48,097 nucleotides of DNA. It comes from Victivallaceae bacterium. Lineage in GTDB: Bacteria > Verrucomicrobiota > Lentisphaeria > Victivallales > Victivallaceae. The stretch's first letter is position 1. Each line of letters begins with the position of its first letter. Positions 1 through 10,013 of this stretch are shown here, piece after piece. The notes under the pieces are model-generated. The model made no database searches. It was not told the origin of the DNA and worked only from the letters and a program-made list of their open reading frames with translations. The DNA lies in contig JAKIUY010000022.1 in NCBI GenBank assembly GCA_021647315.1, positions 1 through 48,097 of the forward strand. Reading direction: 5' to 3'. A program made the translations under genes and the position numbers.

Positions 1-631
1 TATTCGGTAATGTTATTTCAATCAGAGGAATGCCTTCTCTGCTGATTAATACATGAGTTCGGTAGCCCCAGAAGTATGAAAATTCTTTTTTCTTCTTGCC
101 GGACGGCTGTTTCAGATAAGAATAGTAGCTGAGAGTTGCTGTTGGGTTGCGTTTAATGTTTTTCTTTTTGTCAAGACTGCGATTGGGGTTTTTAGGGTTG
201 TTGTGCTTTGTATTGGCTTTTATCGGTTTTGAATCAGCAATAAGAACATCCAGAGAAGCAATTTCATGCTCAATCAGAAGTTTGCCGGAATTATGAAAAA
301 ATTCTTCGACATCATGGTTATTTGTGGATGACAGGAAACGTGAAAACTAAGAAGCAGCTGGAATCCTGCCAGTATCAAAACCACACATATCAGCAAGAAC
401 AGGGCGACTTTCTAAATCACGGACAAGGTCGGAAATATATTTAAGATTTGCTGATTGCTTGTAAATAAGAGCTTTCAAATAAGCGGAACGCGGGTAGCCT
501 CTGCGTCCGAAGGCTGGAAAATCAGGACAGTCGTAAATCATGTCGAACGCTTGGAAAAGTGCATCATATTTTTTCAGAAATGAGCACGAATCAACGATCG
601 CATAGTAGTCATAAAAAAGTGAAAATTGCAT
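1..631 (-). pseudogene. DDE transposase with DUF772-like N-terminus, interrupted by an amber codon and cut by the window edge
   Basis: The frame opens at 631 (MQFSLFYDYY) and shows the N-terminal region typical of IS5/IS1182-type transposases: helices with ALIYKQ, ISDLVRDLESRPVLADMCGFD, then GRIPAAS. A TAG at 347-349 stops it. The same frame continues directly as FSRFLSSTNNHDVEEFF, then the first catalytic Asp region LDVLIADSKPIKANTKHNNP, and is open to base 1. Relatives usually have a continuous Ser/Thr-rich PSESTFSRF stretch here, so the TAG is probably a point nonsense mutation. Other genes in the window end with TAG, which argues against recoding. It could instead be a sequencing error. 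Confidence 0.75.
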
Positions 632-770
632 AGTTTTTAATCCTTTTCAAGGGTGGTATGTTATTGACATTGAAAGAGTTATAATATATCACGCCTTGGA
701 GGATTTTTCAAATAAAAAAGGAATATAAATCGTTAATAATTAAAGGGTTAAGCTATTTTGCAAGACCCAC
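1..770 (-). mobile_element. Insertion sequence, left copy (partial, cut by window edge)
   Basis: The transposase-proximal end of an insertion sequence, read leftward. The segment 567-770 is an exact reverse complement of 47894-48097 (204 of 204 nt), and similarity stops abruptly at 770, so the outer IS end lies at or near 770. The end begins GTGGGTCTTGC when read toward the transposase. The distal half lies outside the window, so terminal repeats and target duplication cannot be tested. The element carries a DDE transposase gene that has an in-frame stop here. Confidence 0.8.
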
Positions 771-914
771 AACACCCCAAACAAAAGGAGGTTTAGCGAT
801 AAAAATCACCTAAAACAGCAACCCGACAAGAAAGAATAAAAAAGAGAGTTCACAACCACAGAAGGAGATATTTAAATGCAACCAACAACAACCCCCAACA
901 AAGGAGATTTCACT

Positions 915-1658
915 ATGAAATCAACTAAAACAACACCCGCCCGCATGAGGATTTTCACCCTCATAGAGCTATTGGTCGTGATCGCTATTATTGCTATCCT
1001 GGCATCAATGTTACTCCCGGCACTCAACCAGGCACGAGAAACAGCCAAAAAGATTGCCTGTATTAATAATGTTAAGCAGCTGGGACTGGTTTTTAAAATG
1101 TATGCCGATGATTACGAAGACCGTATTGTACCTGTTTATGAAACAACCCCCAATTGGTACTGGCAAAACATACTGGCCTTTAACAAATATATAACTGGGG
1201 CTCTTACCCAATATGGTTACTTTAGCAATATACCTATTGCAGGCACGATGATCTGCCCTTCGGAAGTCAGTCGGGATCCTGTAAACAAAGGGACTCACTA
1301 TGGAATAAACCCATTTCTTCGTCAACAAGCAGACCCCAACACTTATGGAAATGATAGATTTGCAAAATTAAGCAATATCCCACATGGTTCACAGGTAATG
1401 TTGCTCGGAGACAAACCGCCGCCACCACCTACTACCAGTAGTAGTAATGCCTATAAATATTACCAAGTTAACCATAAAAATGATCTTTCAATGCCTGGAC
1501 AATTTCGCCACAGCGATGGTGCTGGCATGAATGTAGGTTACGTTGATGGACATGCAGCCAATATTCGCTATGGCGAACAACAGTTCGCAGAAATGAGTGG
1601 GGTCTTTGAAAGAACTCGTTTCTGGGGCTACAAAAAGAACTTACAGTACTGGAAATAA
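915..1658 (+). CDS. Prepilin-like protein with N-terminal methylation leader and H-X9-DG C-terminus (DUF1559-like)
   Basis: A surface or pseudopilus-like protein of a family hugely expanded in Lentisphaerota and Planctomycetes; the function of individual members is unknown. The leader reads [20 protein letters not shown] followed by a hydrophobic helix and LLPALNQAR, a classic type IV prepilin/type II secretion pseudopilin signal cleaved before Phe. The C-terminus has [18 protein letters not shown], matching the processing-associated H-X9-DG motif. I chose the ATG at 915 because AAAGGAGA precedes it and the leader then has normal length; an upstream in-frame ATG at 876 also has a good ribosome site (GAAGGAGATA) and would add 13 polar residues. 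It is the first gene of the + strand cluster, 17 bp before the next gene. About 248 aa. Confidence 0.85.
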   Translation: MKSTKTTPARMRIFTLIELLVVIAIIAILASMLLPALNQARETAKKIACINNVKQLGLVFKMYADDYEDRIVPVYETTPNWYWQNILAFNKYITGALTQYGYFSNIPIAGTMICPSEVSRDPVNKGTHYGINPFLRQQADPNTYGNDRFAKLSNIPHGSQVMLLGDKPPPPPTTSSSNAYKYYQVNHKNDLSMPGQFRHSDGAGMNVGYVDGHAANIRYGEQQFAEMSGVFERTRFWGYKKNLQYWK

Positions 1659-1675
1659 ACAAGGAAAATAAAAGG

Positions 1676-3361
1676 ATGAAGTACAGTCGTATGAATATCA
1701 TAACATTGGTTATTATCGCCTTGTTGTCTGCCGTAATACCCAATGTGACAGCACAAGAAATTGGCAATGATTCTGTCTCATTGACCATGAAAAATGGGAA
1801 AGCTATTATTGCCTATCACCTAAATGGAGCCATAAAATCAGCTGTCGAATTAGAGGTAATTGGCGTCACCATGCAAAACGCAATCAAAGCAAAAAGTGGT
1901 AGCGATGCAAGCTTGAAAATTAAATGCGATAAACAGGTGGTCTTAAATATTGCTTTATGTGGTAATAGTCCATATATGATGTTGAATATTACTGCCCCCA
2001 CTAATCAAAAAAACACCGTTCTGCTTAAATTTAAAAGTGATGTGATGGTCGTGCCTGATACTTTGAGTGACAACTATATTCTTTTTCGGGATGAGCTCAA
2101 CGATAACGGAGGATACCTGTTTCCCCGATTCCACATGGTAGTGAATATGCTGAATGATGGAGCAGCAATGTTCAGTTGTGCGTGGTTGAATGCTGGTCGG
2201 GTACTGAGTGGTCGCACCACAAAAAAGGTAAACGCACCGTATGATTACTGTAAGATTGAGTTCAAGGGAAATAACCGGTTGATGCTTGGTTTGCCTGCAG
2301 CTAAAAACATCTGGGGTAAAGTTAATAAAAAACTGCCAGTAAAAAAGTTTCAAAAATTTCCATGGCAACCGCCTTTTGCGGCTAAATGGCTGATTAGTTA
2401 CAGTGTTCTTGACCTCAACATCAAATCTAAACTACTTTTTCTAGATGAATCGTATATTATTCCTACGCGCATGAATAATAATAATAAAGTTCTGGTGATG
2501 GCATTGGGCTATTCCATTTGGAAACAGGATATCTGGGAAGGCTACGATCAGGCCGACGGACCTTTCAGCTATCCGGCTTACCTGAAAAATGGCGAGCTTT
2601 TTTTACGGCAGGTAAAATTCAGGAAAAAAGTAAAAAAGGCAAAACACGACCGACCTCACTTGATTTATGCGCTAGACGCAAAACCTAACAGTACGGGAAT
2701 ATCACTTATGCCAATTCCTGCACTGGCAAAGCTATTATCTGAAAAAGAGCTGCAATCTATGCGCTGGACTCGGCTCCATGCCGGGTACGGCTCCTGTGAT
2801 GCCACCCAGCGTATTGAAAAGATTTTCCGGCGTGAAAAACAGGTCGAAAAGCAGGAACTCATCTCGAAAATAATCAAGAAAATGCAGGAATTTCATATTG
2901 AAGTGCGAGAACGATTAAAACAATATCTCGCGTGGAATATCCGGACAAAGCGTTGGCTTAAGGCGGAAAGGTTAAAAAATAGTCAACTGACAGCATCCGC
3001 TACGGTTCTCTCTGAAAACCTTGAAACAATAGATCATTTATGGAAAAAAAAACAGACACGCGCCAAAGAGGTCAAAGACTTTATTCGAGCATTAAACAAA
3101 ATCAAGGCACTGATAGGTTCTGCCAAAGCGATGGAACAACAGGAGGATGCGTCTAAGCAACTTGGTCGCGAATTACGCACTATGGGTGGAACCCAGCATC
3201 ACCTAATCGGAGCTTATCGCCAGTGTATCAGAGGAGTCCGGCGCATAGCAGTTGACCGTTTGATGGCTGCATCCGATCCTGCTGAAGTTGATTTTCTAAC
3301 GGCGTTTATCGAAAGAACTTCGAAAATCCTCAGAATCAAACACGGCGAGGAGGGGAAATAA
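1676..3361 (+). CDS. Secreted protein of unknown function, 561-aa family, copy 1
   Basis: I do not recognise this family. It has a signal peptide (MKYSRMNIITLVIIALLSAV, cleavage near VTAQ), then a beta-rich N-terminal half, and a charged helical C-terminal part from about residue 380 that may form coiled coils. It is a clear paralogue of the protein at 12855-14540, also 561 aa. Shared blocks include a VxNMLxDGxAxxSCxWN-type stretch, an AAKNIW motif, a W-PPFAAxWL motif (WQPPFAAKWL here), and a C-terminal block containing GG-Q-HL (GGTQHHL here). Both copies lie beside a GH20-like gene. The pairing suggests a carbohydrate-binding or glycoside-processing partner, but this is inference. Translation starts at 1676; an ATG at 1691 would give a shorter signal peptide. 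Confidence 0.8.
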   Translation: MKYSRMNIITLVIIALLSAVIPNVTAQEIGNDSVSLTMKNGKAIIAYHLNGAIKSAVELEVIGVTMQNAIKAKSGSDASLKIKCDKQVVLNIALCGNSPYMMLNITAPTNQKNTVLLKFKSDVMVVPDTLSDNYILFRDELNDNGGYLFPRFHMVVNMLNDGAAMFSCAWLNAGRVLSGRTTKKVNAPYDYCKIEFKGNNRLMLGLPAAKNIWGKVNKKLPVKKFQKFPWQPPFAAKWLISYSVLDLNIKSKLLFLDESYIIPTRMNNNNKVLVMALGYSIWKQDIWEGYDQADGPFSYPAYLKNGELFLRQVKFRKKVKKAKHDRPHLIYALDAKPNSTGISLMPIPALAKLLSEKELQSMRWTRLHAGYGSCDATQRIEKIFRREKQVEKQELISKIIKKMQEFHIEVRERLKQYLAWNIRTKRWLKAERLKNSQLTASATVLSENLETIDHLWKKKQTRAKEVKDFIRALNKIKALIGSAKAMEQQEDASKQLGRELRTMGGTQHHLIGAYRQCIRGVRRIAVDRLMAASDPAEVDFLTAFIERTSKILRIKHGEEGK

Positions 3362-3369
3362 GCATAAAT

Positions 3370-3388
3370 ATAACCGGCTACGCCGGAA
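3370..3388. repeat. Short intergenic CCGGC/GCCGG hairpin, copy 1
   Basis: A 19-nt motif, ATAACCGGCTACGCCGGAA, forming a five-base-pair CCGGC/GCCGG stem with a three-base loop. A second copy, differing in two loop bases, lies at 22782-22800. Both are intergenic and followed by an A-rich stretch. Confidence 0.6.
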
Positions 3389-3405
3389 CTAATAAAAAAA
3401 ATGTT

Positions 3406-3424
3406 AGCCACGAATGCACGAATA
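3406..3424. repeat. Short intergenic repeat with CACGAATGCACGAAT core, copy 1
   Basis: The 19 nt AGCCACGAATGCACGAATA recur at 24218-24236 with one mismatch, again just after a stop codon. The internal CACGAAT/GCACGAAT tandem suggests a dispersed intergenic repeat. Function unknown. Confidence 0.5.
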
Positions 3425-3450
3425 AAATAAAAATTAAGGACAAACAACAT

Positions 3451-6400
3451 ATGAAATTAATATTAATTTTCACTATGTTCACACTGGCAACCGCTCAGGT
3501 CTGCAATGCAGCTAATAGCCAGCAAAACAAGGTACTAAAACTAACTACTCTCGAAACCAAGGTACTATATGATAACTGGCAGGGGTTGAAACAGCGTCAC
3601 CTCAGGTTGATTCCGGTGCCTAAAAAAATTCAGTTCAGAGGCAAGCCGATCAGCCTTAATGCAAAAATTGCAATTATTATTGATGTAAAAACTGAACAAG
3701 ACAAAATTGCGATCAATGAAATCAATTCCCGCGTCCAGGAACTGACTGGCAAACAACTGCCAATATTTACTGCTCCGAAACAGGGGTTCTTCAATATCAT
3801 CATTGAAAATAACCCAGCTAATTTTTTCACCAAAGAACAGGCAACTACAGTAACCACCGCCAATCCATATTGTCGTAAACAGGCCTATGGGCTAAAAGTT
3901 GTTCCAGCAGGAATCAAGCTGGGGGGGAACAGCTCGTTAGGTATGATGTATGCGGCGGTGACGCTCCGTTATCTGATGGAGAAAAGTGACGGCAAGGCCC
4001 AGCTTTATCCTGCGAACATCACCGACTGGCCGGATTTTCCAAGAAGGCTGCTAACCGGTTTTCTAGCGCCCTATCACTCACAGTACAGAAATGATCCGGA
4101 AAAACATTTAGCTTATATTAAAAAGTTCGCTGACTGGGCGTTCAGACTGAAATGTACCATGGTTCACCACCAGACGTTTCATCCTTATTATGCCAGGCAA
4201 TCCCCATTTTACACTGGCCCTATGGGCTCAAAAAATATCTTCAAATCCAGCCAACTTACCGGTGATTATCTGAAGGCACGCGGTATATCAGTATTGGGTT
4301 CAATGGATGTCGCACTGGGCTATAAACAGGACAGCAAGAACCCTGAAGTTAAAACTATGATGCTGAATCCAGTTCATAAAAAATATTACTCATGGGCCCG
4401 TCACGACCTACACCGTAAAAAAGCTGAAAAAATTGGTGAGATCATGAAAAAAAGCGGCTATGATACAGTCTATGTTCACGCAGTTGACGGCGGTGGTATA
4501 AATGACCCTGAATTGTGGTCTAAACGGGAACCGCTTACCCGGAACAAATACGGAGATGACCGTGTTCAGGCCGATATTGATATGTTCAATATTTATATTG
4601 ATATTTTACGCAGTAAAAATATTGATCCGCTGATCGTCATTTATCCCTATAGCGGTAACTATCTTCAGGAAAGTTTTGCTCTGAAAAAACTTGCCCTGGC
4701 TGACACGCCCGGTAATAGAAAAACTGTTAAGCAGAAACTGAATAAAATTAAAACCTTCATGCAGGCACTGAACAAAAAATTACCCAAAGATGTTCCAGTC
4801 TGTATCCGTGAATCAAGCTCGCAGAATATGCGGAAGTTTTACCGTCAATATCCAGGACGGCCAATGCAGATCTATTTTGAGGTAGTCCATGCTAACCGTT
4901 CTATCATACCGATGCTTCACCCTGAAATCAGCAGTTTTCAAAGTGCTTTTGACCCAGCACGCACCCAGAATGATATTTTATGGATGAATGTGTTTCGTAA
5001 GTTTCAGGAACAAGCTGCGGTTTGCGGTGCAGAGTACAGCTGGAATTGCAAATTCCCCGGTTGGAGTGACCTGGACAGATCCCGGACATTCCTTGATTAT
5101 GATGAAAATGTTTTAGCGGTAATGTCTGAACGGGCCGCAGTCGGTCTCTGGGGAGACAAGTATGGGCAATTATTAAAAAATATATTTACCGAGCAGTTGA
5201 GCCTGCCGTTGGCCTTTGCGCCGGACAAAATAATTAAAAGTCTCAAAATAACCAAACGGGCAACTATATTGGACCTGTTGGAAAACAACTTCAATGCAGC
5301 ACAAAAAGCAGCTCAGACCATGGATGAAGTGTGGCATCAACTGAAAAATGACAAAACCTCAATGGATGCCTTTTCATATCCAATCTTTATTACCTATTAT
5401 AAAATGATTAAGGCGGCAGTAGCCTATGCTGGAGTTAATTACTATCGACAACTCGCCTATGAGGCTGCCGCCAAAGGTGATTTCACGGCAGTCGCACAAA
5501 TTATTAAAGATGGGAATGCACTATTAAAGGCGACAAGCGCGGAATATGCCAAAACGATGCAGGAACTTAACCCTGAACCGCAACTGGTAAAGTTTGCACA
5601 ATTGTTCGGTTGGTGGCGCAAATCAGACAGTAATCTTGAATCAAATTTACTAAATCCTGATTTTGCAAAGTTAGCAGAAAAACTTAATCAAATAGCAAAA
5701 AATGAAAAACAAATATTTGAACGTTTCAACGTACCGGAAAACTTTAAAGATTATCTAAACAAGCAGTTGTCGGCAGTAAAGAGCAGTGAAACTATTATCG
5801 TCGACGGCAAATTGTCAGAAAACATCTGGGGCGAAATAGCACCGATTGAAAAATTTATCAATATAAAAATGATTAGCCTGCCACCCAATCCAGTCGCGGT
5901 AAAAATCGCTTACGATAAAAACAATCTCTATATTTCAGGTGAAATTGAGCAACCATTATTAGCTCAAATCAAAGTCAAACAGCATTCAACTAAAGAATAC
6001 GCCTACACCGAAAATATTGAAATATTCCTCCAACCCAAAGAACAGCAGGGCTTTTACCAATTCGTCATTGACAGTTCAGGCGGGCTCTACACTTGCCGCA
6101 AAGATGCCTTAAAGCATCCAGTCAAAGGCATTGGTCAGGGAATTGATTTTGCCGTATTGCGTCAGGATAAAAAATGGAGTTTTGAACTGGCAATACCTTT
6201 CAACAACCTTGGGCGGCCACAAACCGGTTGGAAAGTGCTTGTCGGGCTTAATTCTGTAGATAGAATCATCAAAGGCAAACCGCAAATTGCCACATTTGCC
6301 TCAACCGACATCAAAGGCAAAAGTTTTCATGATAGCAACAACTATCAGCAACTGAATTTTGTCAATAAATCGAAAATCATACCGGCAAAAGTCACGCTGA

Positions 6401-7437
6401 AAGTAATTAATCCTAAAACTGAAGGAAAAGTTCATCAATCCGGTACCGGAACATTCGTTTCATTCGGAATGAGTATAGAGAGCAGTCGACCACTTTACAA
6501 CTTAACAGTTATCGCCAATTTTCTGGGTAAAAACCGTAAACCTATCACCGCCCCAGTCGTCGTTCTGCAGAAAAAATTCATGCCGCTGACCTGGAAATCG
6601 ACAAGCCCTGTCGGCAAACAGTTAAGTACTTTCCATAAAGGAGTAATAGTCGAATTGGTGGCGCGCTACAAAACTCGAGACGGTAAAAACGGCCAAACAA
6701 TCCAAACCAGAGTAATCGGTGATTCATCAGCCGTCATGTCCGACGACAGCCGGTTCGTCACCGACAAAACTTCAGATTCCAAAGCATTTTCCGGCACCTT
6801 CTATCTCGAACCCAAAATTGATAATGCCAATCTGTTCTCAGTAGACAAAGGAGCCATTGGCTTCGTCGTAAAACCTGATCTTGCGATCTACGATAAAAAT
6901 GCTGACCGCAAAGACTGGCAGACGCTACTGCATTGCGGTCCGCTACGTTCGAAACATCCTACAATAACCAATCGTAACTGTATGTCTATAATGTTTAACC
7001 GCCGTTATGGAAAAATATTCTTTGCCGTGGCAAATCGTCAATTTAAACGCGTTTCAGTCGAAGCAAACATTCGTGACTGGCAGAAAGATAGCTGGAAACG
7101 CTTTGATTTTATCTGGGATTTCACCAAACAACCGATCGTTATGCAAATCTATATCGACAGTAAACTTAAATCCACTGAAATCACCGATAAAAACGCGAAA
7201 ACGGCTACTGCATTCACCCCTACCCCACTGTTTTACCCGATTCAATGGGGCGCGTTTAATTCCGGGTATTATAAATTTAAAGGCGTGGTTAATCAGCTCT
7301 ATTTTTCACTGAAGCCCCAAGTGCCGAATTCACCTAATAAGCCAAATGGCTTAATCTTTAATTTTTCGGGCAACTTGAACGGCATTTATAAAGCTAACAA
7401 AATAACCGGACAAACCGGTATTATGCCTTCAATATAA
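3451..7437 (+). CDS. Large secreted GH20-like protein with CBM9-like and LamG-like modules
   Basis: A 1328-aa protein with a signal peptide (MKLILIFTMFTLATAQVCNA). Residues about 50-195 resemble the GH20 non-catalytic alpha/beta domain (LIPVPKKIQFRG, later ITDWPDFPRRLL), followed by a TIM-barrel-like region to about residue 560. Residues about 780-970 match a CBM9-like fold (VDGKLSENIWGEI, then VKIAYDKNNLYISGEI), and the C-terminus after about 1110 looks like a concanavalin/LamG sandwich. True GH20 enzymes carry H-x-G-x-D-E; the equivalent segment here is VYVHAVDGGG (H343, D346) with Gly in place of the catalytic Glu. The barrel may therefore be inactive, or act with other residues. AAGGA sits upstream of the ATG. 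It lies directly after unknown copy 1. Confidence 0.75.
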   Translation: MKLILIFTMFTLATAQVCNAANSQQNKVLKLTTLETKVLYDNWQGLKQRHLRLIPVPKKIQFRGKPISLNAKIAIIIDVKTEQDKIAINEINSRVQELTGKQLPIFTAPKQGFFNIIIENNPANFFTKEQATTVTTANPYCRKQAYGLKVVPAGIKLGGNSSLGMMYAAVTLRYLMEKSDGKAQLYPANITDWPDFPRRLLTGFLAPYHSQYRNDPEKHLAYIKKFADWAFRLKCTMVHHQTFHPYYARQSPFYTGPMGSKNIFKSSQLTGDYLKARGISVLGSMDVALGYKQDSKNPEVKTMMLNPVHKKYYSWARHDLHRKKAEKIGEIMKKSGYDTVYVHAVDGGGINDPELWSKREPLTRNKYGDDRVQADIDMFNIYIDILRSKNIDPLIVIYPYSGNYLQESFALKKLALADTPGNRKTVKQKLNKIKTFMQALNKKLPKDVPVCIRESSSQNMRKFYRQYPGRPMQIYFEVVHANRSIIPMLHPEISSFQSAFDPARTQNDILWMNVFRKFQEQAAVCGAEYSWNCKFPGWSDLDRSRTFLDYDENVLAVMSERAAVGLWGDKYGQLLKNIFTEQLSLPLAFAPDKIIKSLKITKRATILDLLENNFNAAQKAAQTMDEVWHQLKNDKTSMDAFSYPIFITYYKMIKAAVAYAGVNYYRQLAYEAAAKGDFTAVAQIIKDGNALLKATSAEYAKTMQELNPEPQLVKFAQLFGWWRKSDSNLESNLLNPDFAKLAEKLNQIAKNEKQIFERFNVPENFKDYLNKQLSAVKSSETIIVDGKLSENIWGEIAPIEKFINIKMISLPPNPVAVKIAYDKNNLYISGEIEQPLLAQIKVKQHSTKEYAYTENIEIFLQPKEQQGFYQFVIDSSGGLYTCRKDALKHPVKGIGQGIDFAVLRQDKKWSFELAIPFNNLGRPQTGWKVLVGLNSVDRIIKGKPQIATFASTDIKGKSFHDSNNYQQLNFVNKSKIIPAKVTLKVINPKTEGKVHQSGTGTFVSFGMSIESSRPLYNLTVIANFLGKNRKPITAPVVVLQKKFMPLTWKSTSPVGKQLSTFHKGVIVELVARYKTRDGKNGQTIQTRVIGDSSAVMSDDSRFVTDKTSDSKAFSGTFYLEPKIDNANLFSVDKGAIGFVVKPDLAIYDKNADRKDWQTLLHCGPLRSKHPTITNRNCMSIMFNRRYGKIFFAVANRQFKRVSVEANIRDWQKDSWKRFDFIWDFTKQPIVMQIYIDSKLKSTEITDKNAKTATAFTPTPLFYPIQWGAFNSGYYKFKGVVNQLYFSLKPQVPNSPNKPNGLIFNFSGNLNGIYKANKITGQTGIMPSI

Positions 7438-7621
7438 AAATAAAATCCCTGAATAAAGCAACCTATCCACCCAAACGGCTGGTAAACTAAAGTATAATAA
7501 CCATAGGAGGTCGCCTGGCAAAAACATCATATTGATTATTTATAATGCAATAACTGTTGTTGTTCTCGCTTAATTATTAAGCACTCAAATTAACCTACCA
7601 ACAAAAAACAGGGAAAATACA

Positions 7622-9721
7622 ATGAAAAATCAAATCAAAGTTTACAATGTCTTAAAACATATTTTTTCTTTAGCTGTAATGTTTTACCTCCTTGGAGCTA
7701 TGACTCCGGCTACTTGGGCTCAAACAATAATATATATTGACCCAATTAATGGTAACGATGCGTGGGCTGGCACCTTAAGCGCTCCTGCTAGCAATAATTC
7801 CAACGGCCCATGGAAAAGCTTTACTAATTTGGCGGACGTATCGCGTTGGGACGAGGCGCGACTAATTAGAGATCGCACTTTTTATATTAATAGCAGAGTC
7901 ATTATAAAAAATGCTGAAAATAAGCTCATTACCGCAGATATTACTGCTGGATCCATGCCGAGAATCAAGTCTTATCGTACTATCACTAACGAAAGCGACT
8001 GGACTCAGTTACCAGGTAAAAATATCTGGGTAAAAGATTTTGGGACACACTACTGGAATCCGCCTTTTGTGCTTGGTTTGTCTACGATAGGCAACTATGG
8101 CAAAAGGGTGATGTATATTGACCGCAATTCCGGTGCTCTTACCGGCATCGAACTTGCGGCTAACAAGGAATGGGATATGCTTGTCGGCACAACAACGGAT
8201 TCAACTAAACTTTATGTCTATTCAACTGTAAATCCTGCAAAATCACCAAGTGAAGGTGGTTATGGTACAATCTATTATCAAAGTGGGCAACAGCCAGTTT
8301 TCCGGTTTGAAGGTGCCAGGAATGTTACTATAAGCAATCTTAATTTCATTTATGGCTATACGCCGGTGGATTGTTTCCCGGGCACGGCATGGAACGACAA
8401 TAGTATAAAAGTTGAAAATTGCCTTATTGAAGATCAATATTTTGGGCTGAAAATAGCTGGTAGCGGAGTATATGGAGCAATTGAATTCGCCAATAATGAT
8501 ATTTATCGATCTCGGGGTGCTGGCATCCATGTTATGAGAGTTAAATCGGCAGATATTTATGGTAATACTATAAATCAGGCCTGCCTCAGCGATTCAACCG
8601 GTGGAATTTACTGTGCCGATATATCTGATACAACAATCTCTTCTATCGTAAAAATCCATGACAATGATGTCAGCAGAGTACAATTTGGCAATTACTGGAT
8701 TTCAGATGGTGGCGGCATATATTTTGATCACGATTCGAGCAACGGGGCTGTATACAGAAATAAGGTTCACGCCTGCTACCTAGCGCTTCAGTGCAACAGT
8801 GCTGGTGATAACTTAAAATATTATAACAATCGTGTCACCTACTGCGATGTAGGATTTATTGCTAGTGATTCTGATTATTATAATGTTCCAGGCCATATCA
8901 GTAATGTAGATGTAGAGATTTATAATAATACCTTTGCGACCATAGGAGAATTACAGGATCCGGGGCAAACCTATCGCCCTTATGTCATCTCATTAACAGG
9001 CTTTAAAGCCAGTGGCACTATGTTTGTGATAAAAAATAATATTATTCATGCCAGTGGTCTTAATCCTTCAGACTTTGACGGCATAAAATTACGTGCTGGA
9101 AACCAATATATTGAAGCAAATAATTGTTACACAAATGTACGCTATCCAAATATAGATGCCCTCACTGGATCAGAGCTTACGATTGATAGTTCATCAATGG
9201 TTGCATATCCACAGTTTGACTGGAGTAACTATTCGCTACTGCCAGGTTCACCATGTATAGACAACGGAATTTCCGGTAACTTAAGCTTTGCTGATAATAA
9301 AGATTTTCTGTGTAACTCCAGAATTACCGGTTCTGTAATTGATATTGGAGCAATGGAAGAGGCTGACAGATTGACAATTCAGGATGTTCAGGTGCCGATT
9401 AAAGATAACATTAAAGGTAATATATATGATGCAGACATTACGTCTGAATGGAACAATGGTGGAACTATTAATGATGGTTGGTTTACCTTGGACCTAGGCA
9501 CAGTAAAAACTATCTCTAAAATTTTCTATAAAGACGACTATTCACGCCCACTGGAAATTAGTATTGTCGGAATCGGAATTGTCTTTGATGGAACAACAGA
9601 TAGCGGTGGGGGATACACAGAGATAAATATATCCCCAGCAGTAAGTGGCAGATATATAACCTTCACTCTTAAATCCGGCTCATGGCTGGTACCTGAAGAT
9701 ATTAGAATATATGGACAGTAA
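7622..9721 (+). CDS. Secreted right-handed beta-helix protein with discoidin-like C-terminal domain
   Basis: A 699-aa protein with a signal peptide ending near TWAQ. It opens with IYIDPINGNDAWAGT, the usual entry of pectate-lyase-like beta-helix proteins that precede a cap domain. Repeated short strands with Asn and Gly ladders (ISNLNFIYGY, IEFANNDIYRSRGAGIHV, VKIHDNDVSRV, VEIYNNTFATIG, FVIKNNIIHASG) follow between residues about 230 and 520. The last 110 residues (GWFTLDLGTVKTISKIFY ... YITFTLKSGSW) look like a galactose-binding F5/8-type module. Such proteins are polysaccharide lyases or glycosidases, but no family-specific catalytic site could be assigned. There is a 184-bp gap before it and only a weak ribosome site, so it may have its own promoter. 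Confidence 0.75.
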   Translation: MKNQIKVYNVLKHIFSLAVMFYLLGAMTPATWAQTIIYIDPINGNDAWAGTLSAPASNNSNGPWKSFTNLADVSRWDEARLIRDRTFYINSRVIIKNAENKLITADITAGSMPRIKSYRTITNESDWTQLPGKNIWVKDFGTHYWNPPFVLGLSTIGNYGKRVMYIDRNSGALTGIELAANKEWDMLVGTTTDSTKLYVYSTVNPAKSPSEGGYGTIYYQSGQQPVFRFEGARNVTISNLNFIYGYTPVDCFPGTAWNDNSIKVENCLIEDQYFGLKIAGSGVYGAIEFANNDIYRSRGAGIHVMRVKSADIYGNTINQACLSDSTGGIYCADISDTTISSIVKIHDNDVSRVQFGNYWISDGGGIYFDHDSSNGAVYRNKVHACYLALQCNSAGDNLKYYNNRVTYCDVGFIASDSDYYNVPGHISNVDVEIYNNTFATIGELQDPGQTYRPYVISLTGFKASGTMFVIKNNIIHASGLNPSDFDGIKLRAGNQYIEANNCYTNVRYPNIDALTGSELTIDSSSMVAYPQFDWSNYSLLPGSPCIDNGISGNLSFADNKDFLCNSRITGSVIDIGAMEEADRLTIQDVQVPIKDNIKGNIYDADITSEWNNGGTINDGWFTLDLGTVKTISKIFYKDDYSRPLEISIVGIGIVFDGTTDSGGGYTEINISPAVSGRYITFTLKSGSWLVPEDIRIYGQ

Positions 9722-10013
9722 ATTATATTTGGAGTAATAGTTACGATGTTGAGTCACTTGCCTTGGACGATAACAGTAGAAAACGATAAACGGGATTTTG
9801 CTGAGTATAAAATTAGACAACAGTTATCCGGTTGCTGGTCATCAGTTATGGTGATATTTAAAATGGTCTTTTGAACCTTAAGCTCACACGTGGTGATAAT
9901 GGAGAGTTGGTAAGCAATCCAAGCTTAACTAAGGCGGGTTTTGCGCAGGCATCGGTGAGCACAAACTATGCGCAAGTTTTATACATGTTTTATAATAGAT
10001 ATAAGGAGATATT
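9722..10013 (+). other. Intergenic gap, possible decayed coding remnant
   Basis: No intact gene. Two short open stretches adjoin in different frames: one from ATG 9746 ending near 9874, and one open without a start from about 9870 into the next ribosome site (LNLKLTRGDNGELVSNPSL ...). They could be the end of a frameshifted gene, but I recognise no family. The last bases hold the AAGGAGATATT ribosome site of the GH20 gene. Confidence 0.2.

Noticed and set aside
664..686. TTGACA and TATAAT pair in the IS end as an outward promoter
   Set aside because: Spacing is only 11 bp, too short for a normal sigma-70 promoter.
876..914. Upstream start for the prepilin-like gene
   Set aside because: It has a good ribosome site, but would add 13 residues before a leader that already has normal length from 915; kept only as an alternative.
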